Shown piece by piece: positions 17,993 through 26,892 of a stretch of DNA of 64,000 bases. Each line of letters opens with the position of its first letter. The stretch's first letter is position 1. Location: the NCBI RefSeq assembly GCF_005221305.1, contig NZ_CP039887.1:2046001-2110000 (forward strand). Direction: 5' to 3'. This stretch comes from Neisseria subflava (lineage in GTDB: Bacteria; Pseudomonadota; Gammaproteobacteria; Burkholderiales; Neisseriaceae). The position numbers and the translations under genes were made by a program. The notes beneath the pieces were generated by a model that was not told the DNA's origin, searched no databases, and worked only from the letters and a program-made list of their open reading frames with translations.

Positions 17993-18835
17993 ATGAAATG
18001 GCTGTTTGCGGTCTTGGTCGCACTCAACATCATTGTTTTTGGCAGCATGGTTGCCTATCGGACACAACATAAAACCGCCAAACCCGAATCTGCTTTGGAA
18101 GGCGACACGCACGAATTATTGCGCCCGTCTTCTTTGGACGCACCCAAAGCCGAGCCTCAGCAGGCATCGCAACCCGATTGGGTGGTGGTTGAATCAGACG
18201 GCCTGATTATGGCCGAACCTGAATCAGAAGAAGCGGAAGCCTTGCGTAAAAAGCAAGAAGCGCAGCAGTTGAAAGAGAAAAAAGAAAAAATGCGCCGCGA
18301 GAAAGAGGCGCAAGAGCGTCGCGCCGCTGAAGAAGAGATGGGCGCGGCCGGCGTGGAACGCTTGTGTACCAGCAGCGCCACCGTGGTAATGGATGAAGAC
18401 GATTACCACCGCATCAAAGGCCTGTTGGGCAAATGGCCTCATGCCGCCAGCCGCAGTATCGAAAAACGCAACGGCGCATCCAGTGGCGAGACTGCTTCCA
18501 AAACCTTCCGCGTGGTTTTGCCTGCCGACGGCGACACCTCCGCCCAGCTTGATGCCTTGGGCAGCCGCGGCTTTAGCGGCAGCATTCACAACGGCGAAAT
18601 CAGCATTGACGTAACACGCAGCCGCTCTTCCGCCCAAGTTTTGATTTCACGCTTGTCCAGCGCAGGTTTCGGCGGCGCGCGCATTGTCGAACAGGAAGAC
18701 AGAAGCGCACCCGATACCGGTTTGAGCGTGGCGCGCATGACCGTAGTCTTCATGGCAGTTGACGAGCGCGACGCCCAAGACATCAGAAACATTGTCGGCC
18801 GTTATGGCAAGTTGAACATGAAAACCTGCCGATAA
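17993..18835 (+). CDS. Membrane-anchored SPOR-like protein, function unknown
   Basis: 280 residues. An N-terminal membrane anchor (about 3-22) is followed by a low-complexity linker, then a strongly charged Lys/Glu coiled coil (about 75-112), then a globular C-terminal region (about 120-280) with two repeats of roughly 50 residues (DDYHRIKGLLGKW and DERDAQDIRNIVGRY). The layout resembles periplasmic SPOR-domain proteins of cell division, but I cannot confirm that domain. It follows birA-coaX by 15 bases and is probably in the same operon. A DUS copy lies in the coding region near 18195. Confidence 0.55.
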   Translation: MKWLFAVLVALNIIVFGSMVAYRTQHKTAKPESALEGDTHELLRPSSLDAPKAEPQQASQPDWVVVESDGLIMAEPESEEAEALRKKQEAQQLKEKKEKMRREKEAQERRAAEEEMGAAGVERLCTSSATVVMDEDDYHRIKGLLGKWPHAASRSIEKRNGASSGETASKTFRVVLPADGDTSAQLDALGSRGFSGSIHNGEISIDVTRSRSSAQVLISRLSSAGFGGARIVEQEDRSAPDTGLSVARMTVVFMAVDERDAQDIRNIVGRYGKLNMKTCR

Positions 18836-18905
18836 TCAGGTCTATTCGGTTTCAGACGGCCTGATAAGCAGTCCCAAGCCTGATAAACCGAACACCACAA
18901 AACAC

Positions 18906-18933
18906 GAAACCCACTGTATCGGCAGTGGGTTTC
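18906..18933 (+). terminator. Rho-independent terminator
   Basis: GAAACCCACTG pairs perfectly with CAGTGGGTTTC around a 6-base loop, ending the hldC-birA-coaX operon. A single AG-DUS lies at about 18850. The remainder of the 392-base gap to 19227 is AT-rich with no supported ORF. Confidence 0.85.
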
Positions 18934-19193
18934 ATGTTTTCGGTTTTGAGTATCTGATATAAAGGGGAACAGGTATGTTTCGTATATGCGCACTCCGAGT
19001 ATCAAGAGATAATGGGAAAGAGGGGGATAAAATCTGTCGTTTAATGGCTCGGATTAGGACGTCTTCCGAGTGGTTTTGATTATACGCTAATAATAACTAT
19101 TATCAATAGCAAAATTGAAAAAATAATGGGTTTTGTCGTAATGATTTGTTTTGTATGGAAATTAAATTTCGGTATCGGCTTTGCCGTGATTGA

Positions 19194-19221
19194 AAAGGCC
19201 GTCTGAATAAAGACGGCCTTT
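19194..19221 (-). terminator. DUS-derived inverted repeat
   Basis: AAAGGCCGTCT pairs with AGACGGCCTTT around GAATAA just after the DUF4189 gene's stop codon on the minus strand. Confidence 0.75.
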
Positions 19222-19227
19222 GGTCTA

Positions 19228-19728
19228 TTAGAATTTCGGCATAGAGCAACCTTCTGTAGCAATAATTCTACATTGTAAAGCTCCACGTTTTCGACATTTT
19301 CTTAATGCCTCCGCTTCAGCCATACCCGGGTCGGTTATGCCAAAAAAAGCTGAACCATCTTTTGCTTGAGCAACGGCGATACAGCCGTTGCGAACCCAGG
19401 CTCTAACTTTACACGGTTTATTTGTTCCACCTTCTTCGCAGGTTTTAATGGCCAGCCTTTTTGCAGCCTCAAGTGAATCCATCTCAAGTGCACCACCTGA
19501 TATACCTGTTTTAGGATTGATTGCCCATGCTCCGTATTTTGAAGGAACATTGATATTAACAATTTCCGTAGGTTGATTTTGTTGATACTGACGAGACGAT
19601 GTACAGTTGGGATTGTAGCCATACTGACACAGTGCCGGATTGTTTTGTAATGCTCCTCTGGTTACGGGGTCAGCAGCATAAACATTAAGGCTTGCCAGTC
19701 CTAGCAATACAACAAGTAACTTTTTCAT
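19228..19728 (-). CDS. Secreted DUF4189 protein
   Basis: 166 residues with a signal peptide (MKKLLVVLLGLASLNVYA). The C-terminal 100 residues match the DUF4189 pattern: YGAWAINPKTGISGGAL, then regularly spaced cysteines (KTCEEGGTNKPCKV, NGCIAVA, LRKCRKRGALQC, TEGCSMP) likely forming disulfides in the periplasm. Function is unknown. The gene is more AT-rich than its neighbours and uses AT-ending codons, which suggests recent acquisition. It is monocistronic. Confidence 0.75.
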   Translation of the reverse strand: MKKLLVVLLGLASLNVYAADPVTRGALQNNPALCQYGYNPNCTSSRQYQQNQPTEIVNINVPSKYGAWAINPKTGISGGALEMDSLEAAKRLAIKTCEEGGTNKPCKVRAWVRNGCIAVAQAKDGSAFFGITDPGMAEAEALRKCRKRGALQCRIIATEGCSMPKF

Positions 19729-19984
19729 TTTAATTCCAATCTATTTATTATTTGAATCTTTATCAGCCAGTGCTACATCAATCCTACGATGATTTGTTAT
19801 CTTCTTCACGCGGCTGACGTTGAAATAGGGTAAGGCAAACATTTCGACCCTATGTTTCAGACGGCCTTTTGATTTGTTTCAATCACTCATAAACCCAAGC
19901 AATCAACATATCCAAATCCATATAAAATACCGTATAATCAAGGCCAAATTAACTTTGCCTGCTTGTCGGGCCGTCTGAAGAATT

Positions 19985-21427
19985 ATGCAACAAACCTACG
20001 CCGCCGTACAGCGAGATTTGCTCGAAGCCAACCATCTTTCCCCTGATTTGCTCGCCCAAAGCCTGAGCATTATCGGCGCCAACCATGTCGATTATGCCGA
20101 CATCTATTGTCAGCGCACTGCCTATGAAAGTTGGCATCTGGAAGAAGGCATCGTCAAATCGGGCAGCTTCCAAATCGATCAGGGCGTGGGCGTGCGTGCC
20201 GTTTCGGGCGATAAAACCGCTTTTGCCTACGCCGACAGCCTGTGTATCGATTCGATCAACCGCTCTGCCAAAGCAGTGCGCGTGATTGGTGCGGCCGGCG
20301 GCGAAGCCAGTGTCAAAGTGCCGACACCTGCCTACGGCAAACCTGTCCACATGGCGATTGACCCTATTGCCAGCCTTGATTCCGCTGCCAAAGTCGCGCT
20401 GTTGAACAAAGTCGAAACGCTGGCCAAAGCCGCCGATCCGCGTATCGTGCAAGTGATGGCCGGTTTGACCTGCGAATACGACATGGTGTACATCGCCCGT
20501 CTGGACGGTAAACACGCTGCCGATATCCGCCCGATGGTGCGCATGAATGTAACCGTCATTGCCAAGCAGGGCGAGCGTCGCGAGCAGGGCAGCGCGGGCG
20601 GCGGCGGACGTTATGATTTGGTGTATTTCGATGAAAACTTGGTGCATCGGTTTGTCGATTCCGCCGTCAAACAAGCCCTGACCAATCTCGAATCCCGTCC
20701 TGCGCCTGCCGGCGAGATGACCGTTGTTTTGGGCAACGGCTGGCCGGGCGTGTTGCTGCACGAAGCGGTCGGACATGGTTTGGAAGGCGATTTCAACCGC
20801 AAAGAAACCAGCGTTTTCTCCGGCCGAATCGGCGAGCGCGTGGCTGCCAAAGGCGTGACCGTTGTGGACCAAGGCGATATTGCCGACAGACGCGGTTCGC
20901 TCAATATTGACGACGAAGGCAATGAAACCCGCCGCACGGTATTGATTGAAGACGGTATTTTGGTCGGCTATATGCAGGACGAAACCAACGCCCGCCTAAT
21001 GGGCACGCAATCGACCGGCAACGGCCGCCGCGAAAGTTACGCTTCTGCGCCTATGCCGCGCATGACCAATACCTTTATGGAAAACGGCGGCTATGAGCCG
21101 GAAGAAATCATCGCGTCCATCGACAAGGGCATTTACGCCGTCAACTTCGGCGGAGGACAAGTGGACATTACCAGCGGCAAGTTCGTATTCAGCGCATCCG
21201 AAGCGTGGTGGGTCGAAGGCGGCAGGCTGCAATATCCTGTCAAAGGCGCGACCATCATCGGCAACGGCCCCGAAGTGCTGAAACATGTTTCGATGATAGG
21301 CAACGATACCGCGTTGGACAGCGGTGTCGGCGTGTGCGGCAAAGAAGGGCAGAGCGTCCCTGTCGGCGTGGGGCAGCCGACTTTGCGTATCGATGCCGGG
21401 CTGACCGTCGGCGGCAGCGCAATCTGA
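19985..21427 (+). CDS. tldD: Metalloprotease TldD
   Basis: 480 residues, the usual TldD length. The zinc site HEAVGHGLEGD (HExxxH form) lies near residue 259, and the C-terminal GKFVFSASEAWWVEGG block is typical. With TldE (PmbA), TldD degrades unfolded peptides and matures some peptide antibiotics; no tldE is seen in this window. A DUS-like GGCCGTCTGAA ends 6 bases before the ATG, its GAAGA overlapping the ribosome-binding region. Confidence 0.93.
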   Translation: MQQTYAAVQRDLLEANHLSPDLLAQSLSIIGANHVDYADIYCQRTAYESWHLEEGIVKSGSFQIDQGVGVRAVSGDKTAFAYADSLCIDSINRSAKAVRVIGAAGGEASVKVPTPAYGKPVHMAIDPIASLDSAAKVALLNKVETLAKAADPRIVQVMAGLTCEYDMVYIARLDGKHAADIRPMVRMNVTVIAKQGERREQGSAGGGGRYDLVYFDENLVHRFVDSAVKQALTNLESRPAPAGEMTVVLGNGWPGVLLHEAVGHGLEGDFNRKETSVFSGRIGERVAAKGVTVVDQGDIADRRGSLNIDDEGNETRRTVLIEDGILVGYMQDETNARLMGTQSTGNGRRESYASAPMPRMTNTFMENGGYEPEEIIASIDKGIYAVNFGGGQVDITSGKFVFSASEAWWVEGGRLQYPVKGATIIGNGPEVLKHVSMIGNDTALDSGVGVCGKEGQSVPVGVGQPTLRIDAGLTVGGSAI

Positions 21428-21441
21428 CGCGGAATCCGGCA

Positions 21442-21475
21442 CGATGCCGTCTGAAAGTTTTTTCAGACGGCATCG
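21442..21475. terminator. AT-DUS inverted repeat
   Basis: Two exact copies of the meningococcal/gonococcal dialect ATGCCGTCTGAA, extended to CGATGCCGTCTGAAA on both arms around GTTT. This dialect is rare in the window. Confidence 0.85.
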
Positions 21476-21578
21476 CCTTATTCTTTTTTATGATGTTTGA
21501 TATTCCCAAGAATTCTTTAACATTATCTTACAAGTTAATTAAAATACCGCCTTTCGTTAAGCTGATTGTCTGATTCTG

Positions 21579-22238
21579 ATGAACTGGCCTTATCTGATCG
21601 ATGCCATACCCAAATTCGCCGATGCGGCAAAGCTGACGCTGGAATTGTCCGTTTACGGCGTTGTTTTGTCGTTGCTGTTCGGCCTGCCCGTCGCCGTGGT
21701 AACGGCATACCGCATCCGCCCTTTCTACGCATTGGCACGCGCCTATATCGAACTGTCGCGCAATACGCCCCTGTTGATCCAGTTGTTTTTCCTGTATTAC
21801 GGCCTGCCGAAAATGGGCATTAAATGGGACGGTTTCACCTGCGGCGTGATCGCGCTGGTTTTCTTGGGCGCAAGCTATATGGCGGAAGCCGTCCGCGCCG
21901 GCATTTTGGCAGTGCCAAAAGGGCAGGTCGAGGCGGGCAAAGCCGTTGGTTTGAGCCGATTTCAAGTGTTCCGCTATGTCGAATTGCCGCAGGCTTGGGC
22001 GGTCGCTTTTCCGGCTGTTGCCGCTAATGTATTGTTTTTAATAAAAGAAACATCCGTTATTAGCGCGGTCGGTATTGCGGAATTGTTGTTTGTTACCAAA
22101 GATGTGATTGGTATGGACTACAAAACCAACGAGGCATTGTTCCTGCTGTTTGCCGCTTATCTGATTATCCTGCTACCTGTTTCTTTGTTGGTGCGGCGAT
22201 TGGAAAACCGCATACGGAGGGCGAAATATGGCGTTTGA
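21579..22238 (+). CDS. Amino acid ABC transporter permease 1
   Basis: 219 residues of the HisM/GlnP-type permease family, with five predicted membrane helices. The coupling loop to the ATPase is EAVRAGILAVPKGQVEAGKAVGLSRFQVFRYVELPQA (long form of the EAA motif, residues about 105-141). It forms the membrane channel with the next gene, whose start overlaps by 11 bases. First gene of a four-gene importer operon. Confidence 0.9.
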   Translation: MNWPYLIDAIPKFADAAKLTLELSVYGVVLSLLFGLPVAVVTAYRIRPFYALARAYIELSRNTPLLIQLFFLYYGLPKMGIKWDGFTCGVIALVFLGASYMAEAVRAGILAVPKGQVEAGKAVGLSRFQVFRYVELPQAWAVAFPAVAANVLFLIKETSVISAVGIAELLFVTKDVIGMDYKTNEALFLLFAAYLIILLPVSLLVRRLENRIRRAKYGV

Positions 22239-22896
22239 CTGGCTTTTTGAAGGAAAAAATGCGGCACGTTTGGGCGAAGGCCTGCTCTTAACGGCACAAA
22301 TTTCTTTAATCTCTGTTGCGGCTTCTTGCGTATTGGGGACGTTGTTCGGCCTGGTTTTGCGTTCGCGCAACCGGCTTGTCCGCCTTATCGGACGGTTTTA
22401 TCTCGAAACCATCCGCATCGTGCCGATTTTGGTGTGGCTGTTCGGCCTGTATTTCGGTTTGTCCGTGTGGACGGGCATACACATCGGCGGATTTTGGGTT
22501 TGCGTTTGGGTTTTTACGCTTTGGGGCATCGCCGAAATGGGCGATTTGGTGCGCGGCGCATTGGAATCGATTGAAAAACATCAAGTCGAATCGGGCTTGG
22601 CACTGGGTTTGAGCCGTCGTCAAGTGTTCCGCTACATCGAATTGCCGCAAAGTGTCCGCCGTGCTTTGCCGGGGGCGGTTAATTTGTTTACGCGAATGAT
22701 TAAAACCAGTTCGCTCGCCTCGCTTATCGGCGTGATTGAAGTGGTCAAAGTGGGGCAACAAATTATTGAAAACTCTCTGCTGACGCAGCCCAATGCCTCA
22801 TTTTGGGTTTATGGCCTGATTTTTATGCTGTATTTTTTATGCTGTTGGCCGCTGTCGCTGTTGGCGACAAAGCTGGAACAAAAATGGGAACACTGA
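22228..22896 (+). CDS. Amino acid ABC transporter permease 2
   Basis: 222 residues, paralogous to the preceding permease, with the EAA loop GALESIEKHQVESGLALG then LSRRQVFRYIELPQ. The start overlaps the upstream gene and the stop lies one base before the ATPase start, so the genes are tightly coupled. The pair is expected to act as a heterodimeric inner membrane channel. Confidence 0.9.
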   Translation: MAFDWLFEGKNAARLGEGLLLTAQISLISVAASCVLGTLFGLVLRSRNRLVRLIGRFYLETIRIVPILVWLFGLYFGLSVWTGIHIGGFWVCVWVFTLWGIAEMGDLVRGALESIEKHQVESGLALGLSRRQVFRYIELPQSVRRALPGAVNLFTRMIKTSSLASLIGVIEVVKVGQQIIENSLLTQPNASFWVYGLIFMLYFLCCWPLSLLATKLEQKWEH

Positions 22897-22897
22897 T

Positions 22898-23629
22898 ATG
22901 GCTTTATTGAGCATCCGCAAGCTGCACAAACAATACGGCAGCGTAACCGCCATTCAATCCTTAGATTTGGACTTGGAAAAAGGCGAAGTGATTGTGTTAT
23001 TGGGTCCGTCCGGCTGCGGCAAATCTACCCTCCTGCGTTGCGTCAACGGTTTGGAGCCGCACCAAGGCGGCAGCATCGTGATGGACGGCATCGGCGAATT
23101 CGGCAAAGACGTTTCCTGGCAAACCGCCCGGCAAAAAGTCGGCATGGTCTTTCAAAGCTATGAATTGTTTGCCCACATGACCGTCATCGAAAACATCCTC
23201 TTAGGCCCGGTAAAAGTACAAAACCGCAACCGCGCCGAAGCGGAAGCACAAGCCGACAAACTGTTGGAACGCGTCGGTTTATCCGACCGCAAAAACGCCT
23301 ATCCACGCGAACTCTCCGGCGGACAAAAACAGCGCATCGCCATTGTCCGCGCCCTGTGCCTAAATCCGGAAGTCATCCTGCTGGACGAAATCACCGCCGC
23401 ACTCGACCCCGAAATGGTGCGCGAAGTCTTGGAAGTGGTTTTGGAACTCGCCCACGAAGGGATGAGTATGCTGATTGTTACCCACGAAATGGGGTTTGCA
23501 CGCAAAGTTGCCGACCGCATCGTCTTCATGGACAAAGGCGGCATCGTCGAATCGTCCGACCCCGAAACCTTCTTCTCCGCACCAAAAAGCGAACGCGCCC
23601 GCCAATTTCTGGCAGGCATGGACTACTGA
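22898..23629 (+). CDS. Amino acid ABC transporter ATP-binding protein (GlnQ type)
   Basis: 243 residues. Walker A is GPSGCGKST, the Q-loop is VFQSYELFAHMTV, the signature is LSGGQKQR, and the H-switch is IVTHEMGFA. Walker B reads ILLDEITAALDPE, with isoleucine where the family usually has proline (DEPTSALDPE); the catalytic Asp-Glu pair is intact. It drives import by the two permeases encoded immediately upstream. Confidence 0.92.
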   Translation: MALLSIRKLHKQYGSVTAIQSLDLDLEKGEVIVLLGPSGCGKSTLLRCVNGLEPHQGGSIVMDGIGEFGKDVSWQTARQKVGMVFQSYELFAHMTVIENILLGPVKVQNRNRAEAEAQADKLLERVGLSDRKNAYPRELSGGQKQRIAIVRALCLNPEVILLDEITAALDPEMVREVLEVVLELAHEGMSMLIVTHEMGFARKVADRIVFMDKGGIVESSDPETFFSAPKSERARQFLAGMDY

Positions 23630-23655
23630 TTTACCGCAAACCGTCCGAACCCCCT

Positions 23656-23667
23656 TTCAGACGGCAT
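23656..23667. other. Single AT-DUS between ATPase and binding-protein genes
   Basis: An exact ATGCCGTCTGAA on the minus strand. With the pair at 21442-21475 it brackets the permease and ATPase genes with the meningococcal/gonococcal dialect. Confidence 0.85.
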
Positions 23668-23703
23668 TCCATCCCAAGCAAACATTCAAAAAGGAGATTC
23701 CCA

Positions 23704-24558
23704 ATGAAACTGAACGCAAAATTCAAAGCGCTACTCGCTTCCGCTGCCATCGCCGTCGGTCTGACCGCCTGCGGGGGCGGCTCCGGCGATGCCCAATCTT
23801 CACAAAGCGGCGGCGCGGCAACCGTTGCCTCAATCAAAGAAAAAGGCGTGATCCGTATCGGCGTATTCGGAGACAAGCCTCCGTTCGGCTATGTTGATGC
23901 CAACGGTAAAAACCAAGGTTTTGACGTTGAAATCGCCAAAGATCTGGCCAAAGATCTGCTCGGCAGCCCCGACAAAGTCGAGTTCGTCCTGACCGAGGCC
24001 GCAAACCGCGTCGAATACGTCCGTTCCGGCAAAGTCGACCTCATCCTGGCCAACTTCACCAAAACACCCGAACGCGCCGAAGCTGTCGACTTTGCCGACC
24101 CCTACATGAAAGTGGCCTTGGGCGTGGTTTCCCCCAAAGACAAACCGATTACCGACGTGGCGCAATTGAAAGACCAAACCCTGCTGGTCAACAAAGGTAC
24201 TACCGCCGACGCCTTCTTCACCAAAAGCCATCCTGAAGTCAAACTGCTGAAATTTGACCAAAACACCGAAACCTTCGACGCACTGAAAGACGGCCGCGGC
24301 GTAGCACTCGCCCACGACAACGCCCTGCTGTGGGCATGGGCGAAAGAAAACCCGGATTTTGAAGTCGCCATCGGTAATTTAGGCCCTGCCGAATTTATCG
24401 CACCCGCCGTTCAAAAAGGCAACGCCGATCTCTTGAACTGGGTCAACGGCGAAATCGCCGCCATGAAAAAAGACGGCCGTCTGAAAGCCGCCTATGAAAA
24501 AACCCTGTTGCCCGTGTATGGCGAAAAAGTCAAACCGGAAGCATTGTTGGCTGAATAA
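23704..24558 (+). CDS. Cysteine/cystine-type substrate-binding lipoprotein (CjaA-like)
   Basis: 284 residues. The start has AAGGAGA upstream and encodes a lipoprotein signal with lipobox LTAC (Cys 20). The solute-binding family 3 pattern follows: GVIRIGVFGDKPPFGYVD, GFDVEIAKDLAK, ILANFTKTPERAEAVDFADPY and DGRGVALAHDN. The layout resembles CjaA and the gonococcal cysteine-binding protein, so cysteine or cystine is the likely cargo (inference). It is the last gene of the importer operon. A DUS-like GGCCGTCTGAA lies in the 3' coding region near 24475. Confidence 0.85.
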   Translation: MKLNAKFKALLASAAIAVGLTACGGGSGDAQSSQSGGAATVASIKEKGVIRIGVFGDKPPFGYVDANGKNQGFDVEIAKDLAKDLLGSPDKVEFVLTEAANRVEYVRSGKVDLILANFTKTPERAEAVDFADPYMKVALGVVSPKDKPITDVAQLKDQTLLVNKGTTADAFFTKSHPEVKLLKFDQNTETFDALKDGRGVALAHDNALLWAWAKENPDFEVAIGNLGPAEFIAPAVQKGNADLLNWVNGEIAAMKKDGRLKAAYEKTLLPVYGEKVKPEALLAE

Positions 24559-24572
24559 GTTTGTTTAACAAG

Positions 24573-24612
24573 AAAATCCGTATCCGCATTTGAAGGCGGG
24601 TGCGGATTTTTT
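24573..24612 (+). terminator. Rho-independent terminator after the ABC operon
   Basis: AAAATCCGTATCCGC pairs (with G-U pairs) with GCGGGTGCGGATTTT, followed by T residues, 14 bases after the binding-protein stop. Confidence 0.75.
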
Positions 24613-24748
24613 CAGCTGCCGCAAATATCGCAAATTCAAAGTAAAATCAACTATATCATTGTTTTTTATTTATTCCGTTGTTGCCGCTTGGAAGGGAATC
24701 CGCCCCGTTCGGTTTCGCTTGTTTTTGAATTTCGGGCAACTTTCAAAT

Positions 24749-24809
24749 CGTCATTCCCGAAAATCGCTTCAGCCTTATGTTTCCGGATGACCGCTTTCGC
24801 GGAATGACG
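24749..24809. repeat. Possible degenerate neisserial dispersed repeat
   Basis: CGTCATTCC and GGAATGACG form inverted arms 43 bases apart, resembling the ends of the small RS/dRS3 repeats (ATTCCCGC...GCGGGAAT) common in pathogenic Neisseria. It lies in the 415-base gap between the ABC operon and prmC, which otherwise holds no supported ORF. The match is partial. Confidence 0.35.
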
Positions 24810-24973
24810 GCGGAGCGTTTCTGTTATTCGGATAAATTCCTACGGTATCGAAACGGCGATAAGGTGTTTTTCTTTATTATATAATTTCAAAGCGAAAATG
24901 ATATTTTTTGAATAAGCGTGCCGCAAAGCCGGAAAAAATGTTCGAGCCGCATCGGCGGCAGACGGGATAAAAA

Positions 24974-25786
24974 ATGATGTTTGACGAATGGTTGGGCTTG
25001 TCAAAACTACCTAAAAATGAAGCAAGAATGCTGCTGAAATATGCTTCGGGATATACGCGCGTGCAGTTGTTGACACGGGGCGGGGAAGAAATTCCGGACG
25101 AAGTCCGGCAGCGGGCGGACAGGCTGGCGCAACGCCGTCTGAAAGGCGAGCCGATGGCCTATCTGTTGGGCGAGCGTGAATTTTACGGGAGACGTTTTGC
25201 CGTCAATCCCCATGTGCTGATTCCACGCCCTGAAACCGAGCATTTGGTGGAAGCCGTGCTCAAACGCTTGCCGCCGCAAGGACGTGTGTGGGATTTGGGA
25301 ACGGGCAGCGGTGCCATTGCCGTGACCGTCGCGCTTGAACGCGTTGATGCCGATGTTCGGGCATCCGATATCAGCGTCGGTGCTTTGGATACCGCCCGTC
25401 AAAATGCGGCCGAATTGGGCGCAAAAGTCGAGTTTGCGCAGGGTTCGTGGTTTGATACCGACAGGCCGTCTGAAGGCCGATACGATGTGATTGTTTCCAA
25501 TCCGCCGTATATCGAGAGCGGTGATGAACATTTATCGCAAGGAGATTTGAGGTTTGAACCGCAAAACGCGCTGACCGACTTTTCAGACGGCCTCAGCCAT
25601 ATCCGCCACATTACCCAAGAAGCCCCCAAATACCTGAAAGCCAACGGCTGGCTGCTGTTTGAACATGGCTATGACCAAGGCGAAGCAGTGCGGAATATTA
25701 TGTTGGAGAACGGTTTTGCAGAAGTGGCGACCGAACAGGATTTGGCAGGATTGGACAGGGTCACGCTGGGGCGTTTGCCTGCTTAG
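24974..25786 (+). CDS. prmC: Release factor N5-glutamine methyltransferase
   Basis: Methylates the GGQ glutamine of release factors 1 and 2, using S-adenosylmethionine. 270 residues, with the N-terminal substrate domain (including REFYGRRFAVNPHVLIPRPETE), the SAM loop WDLGTGSGAIAV and the catalytic NPPY motif in VSNPPYIES. The start may be either of two adjacent ATGs (24974 or 24977). Two DUS copies fall inside the coding region (25462 and 25580). Confidence 0.93.
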   Translation: MMFDEWLGLSKLPKNEARMLLKYASGYTRVQLLTRGGEEIPDEVRQRADRLAQRRLKGEPMAYLLGEREFYGRRFAVNPHVLIPRPETEHLVEAVLKRLPPQGRVWDLGTGSGAIAVTVALERVDADVRASDISVGALDTARQNAAELGAKVEFAQGSWFDTDRPSEGRYDVIVSNPPYIESGDEHLSQGDLRFEPQNALTDFSDGLSHIRHITQEAPKYLKANGWLLFEHGYDQGEAVRNIMLENGFAEVATEQDLAGLDRVTLGRLPA

Positions 25787-25870
25787 CGGGCATGATTTGT
25801 CGGAATATAAAAAAGGGCGTGTCGATCACGCCCTTTGGGTTTTCTGGTTTGTCTGTTCAGACGGCCTGGT

Positions 25871-26665
25871 TTAACGCCAAGCAGCGACGAACTCCGCCCA
25901 ATGTTGTTTTTCTTCGGCTTGTGCGGCCAGATAATGTTTGATGCGTTTGATTTCGACTTCGTATTCGTCGGCATCGAGCGCACCGCTCATCATGCGAAAG
26001 CGCATGTACATCAGGTAGGTATTGGCGGCATCGGTTTCGCAATAATCGCGGATGTCTTTCAGACGGCCTGCATGATAAGCATCCCAAACCTTGCTGCCGT
26101 CCATGCCCAGTTTGCCGGGGAAGCCGCAGAGTTTGGCCATATCGTCCAAAGGCACGCTGGCGCGCGGTTGGTAGAGGGCGAGCAAATCCATCAGGTCGCA
26201 ATGGCGGGTGTGGTAGCGGCTGATGTAGTTGTTCCACTTAAAGTCGCGGCTGTCGCCAAAATCGCCGTCGCCCATGTCCCAATAGCGGGCGGCGCTGATG
26301 CCGTGTATCAGGGCGCGGTAGTGGAGGACGGGCAGGTCGAAACCGCCGCCGTTCCAGCTGACGAGTTGTGGCGTATAGTTTTCGATGACCTCGAAGAACT
26401 TGGCAATCATGACTTCTTCGCTGTCTTCGGGATCGCCGATGGTACTGACGCGGATTTTGTCCTGCCCCCAGCGCATACAGCAGGAGATGGCGACGACTTG
26501 GTGCAGATGGTGTTGCATAAAGTCGCTGCCAGTTTTGGCGCGGCGTTGCTGTTGGGCAAACAGGACGACTTCGTTGTCGGGCAAATCGGCAGGTAAATCG
26601 TAAAGCAGGCGGATGCCGTTTACGTCGGGAATGGTTTCGATGTCGAAGGCGAGTATCGGAGTCAT
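25871..26665 (-). CDS. 3'-5' exonuclease, PolB-like (DNA_pol_B_exo2)
   Basis: 264 residues from the ATG at 26665, chosen because MTPILAFDIETIPD is the usual N-terminus of this family; the frame is open to 26761 and an ATG at 26698 is also possible. DEDD-type acidic residues appear in FDIETIP, SWNGGGFDLPVL and YCETDAANTYLMY. Predicted to trim nucleic acid; its biological role is not established. A candidate small-RNA terminator lies just upstream on the same strand. Confidence 0.82.
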   Translation of the reverse strand: MTPILAFDIETIPDVNGIRLLYDLPADLPDNEVVLFAQQQRRAKTGSDFMQHHLHQVVAISCCMRWGQDKIRVSTIGDPEDSEEVMIAKFFEVIENYTPQLVSWNGGGFDLPVLHYRALIHGISAARYWDMGDGDFGDSRDFKWNNYISRYHTRHCDLMDLLALYQPRASVPLDDMAKLCGFPGKLGMDGSKVWDAYHAGRLKDIRDYCETDAANTYLMYMRFRMMSGALDADEYEVEIKRIKHYLAAQAEEKQHWAEFVAAWR

Positions 26666-26718
26666 GGCGTGATCGGGTTGGATAAGGGATGATGTCATTG
26701 TGGCATGACGGCGCAGAT

Positions 26719-26867
26719 AAAAAAAGAGGCAATCCCCCACAGGATTGCCCCAATACCTCAAATCAGAGATTTACGCTTCACAAACAATACAGGCTTTCAC
26801 CTGCGGCTTTACAGATGCAGCTCAACTCTGCATCGGTAAACTTTCATTTCGGGCATTGCACCGAAAT
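26719..26867 (-). ncRNA. Candidate structured small RNA, about 149 nt
   Basis: Read on the minus strand: a -10 box TATTTT at 26878-26873, then hairpin ATTTCGG/CCGAAAT (26867-26846), hairpin GATGCAG/CTGCATC (26834-26814), a small hairpin CAGG/CCTG (26803-26790), and a terminator GGCAATCC/GGATTGCC (26749-26728) followed by seven U. No ORF explains this strand. A palindrome GCAA-TTTC-TTGC (26881-26892) abuts the -10 box and could be an operator. The 5' end is approximate. I cannot name it; 6S RNA, NrrF or another neisserial sRNA should be tested. Confidence 0.5.
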
Positions 26868-26892
26868 CCTCTAAAATACCGCAATTTCTTGC

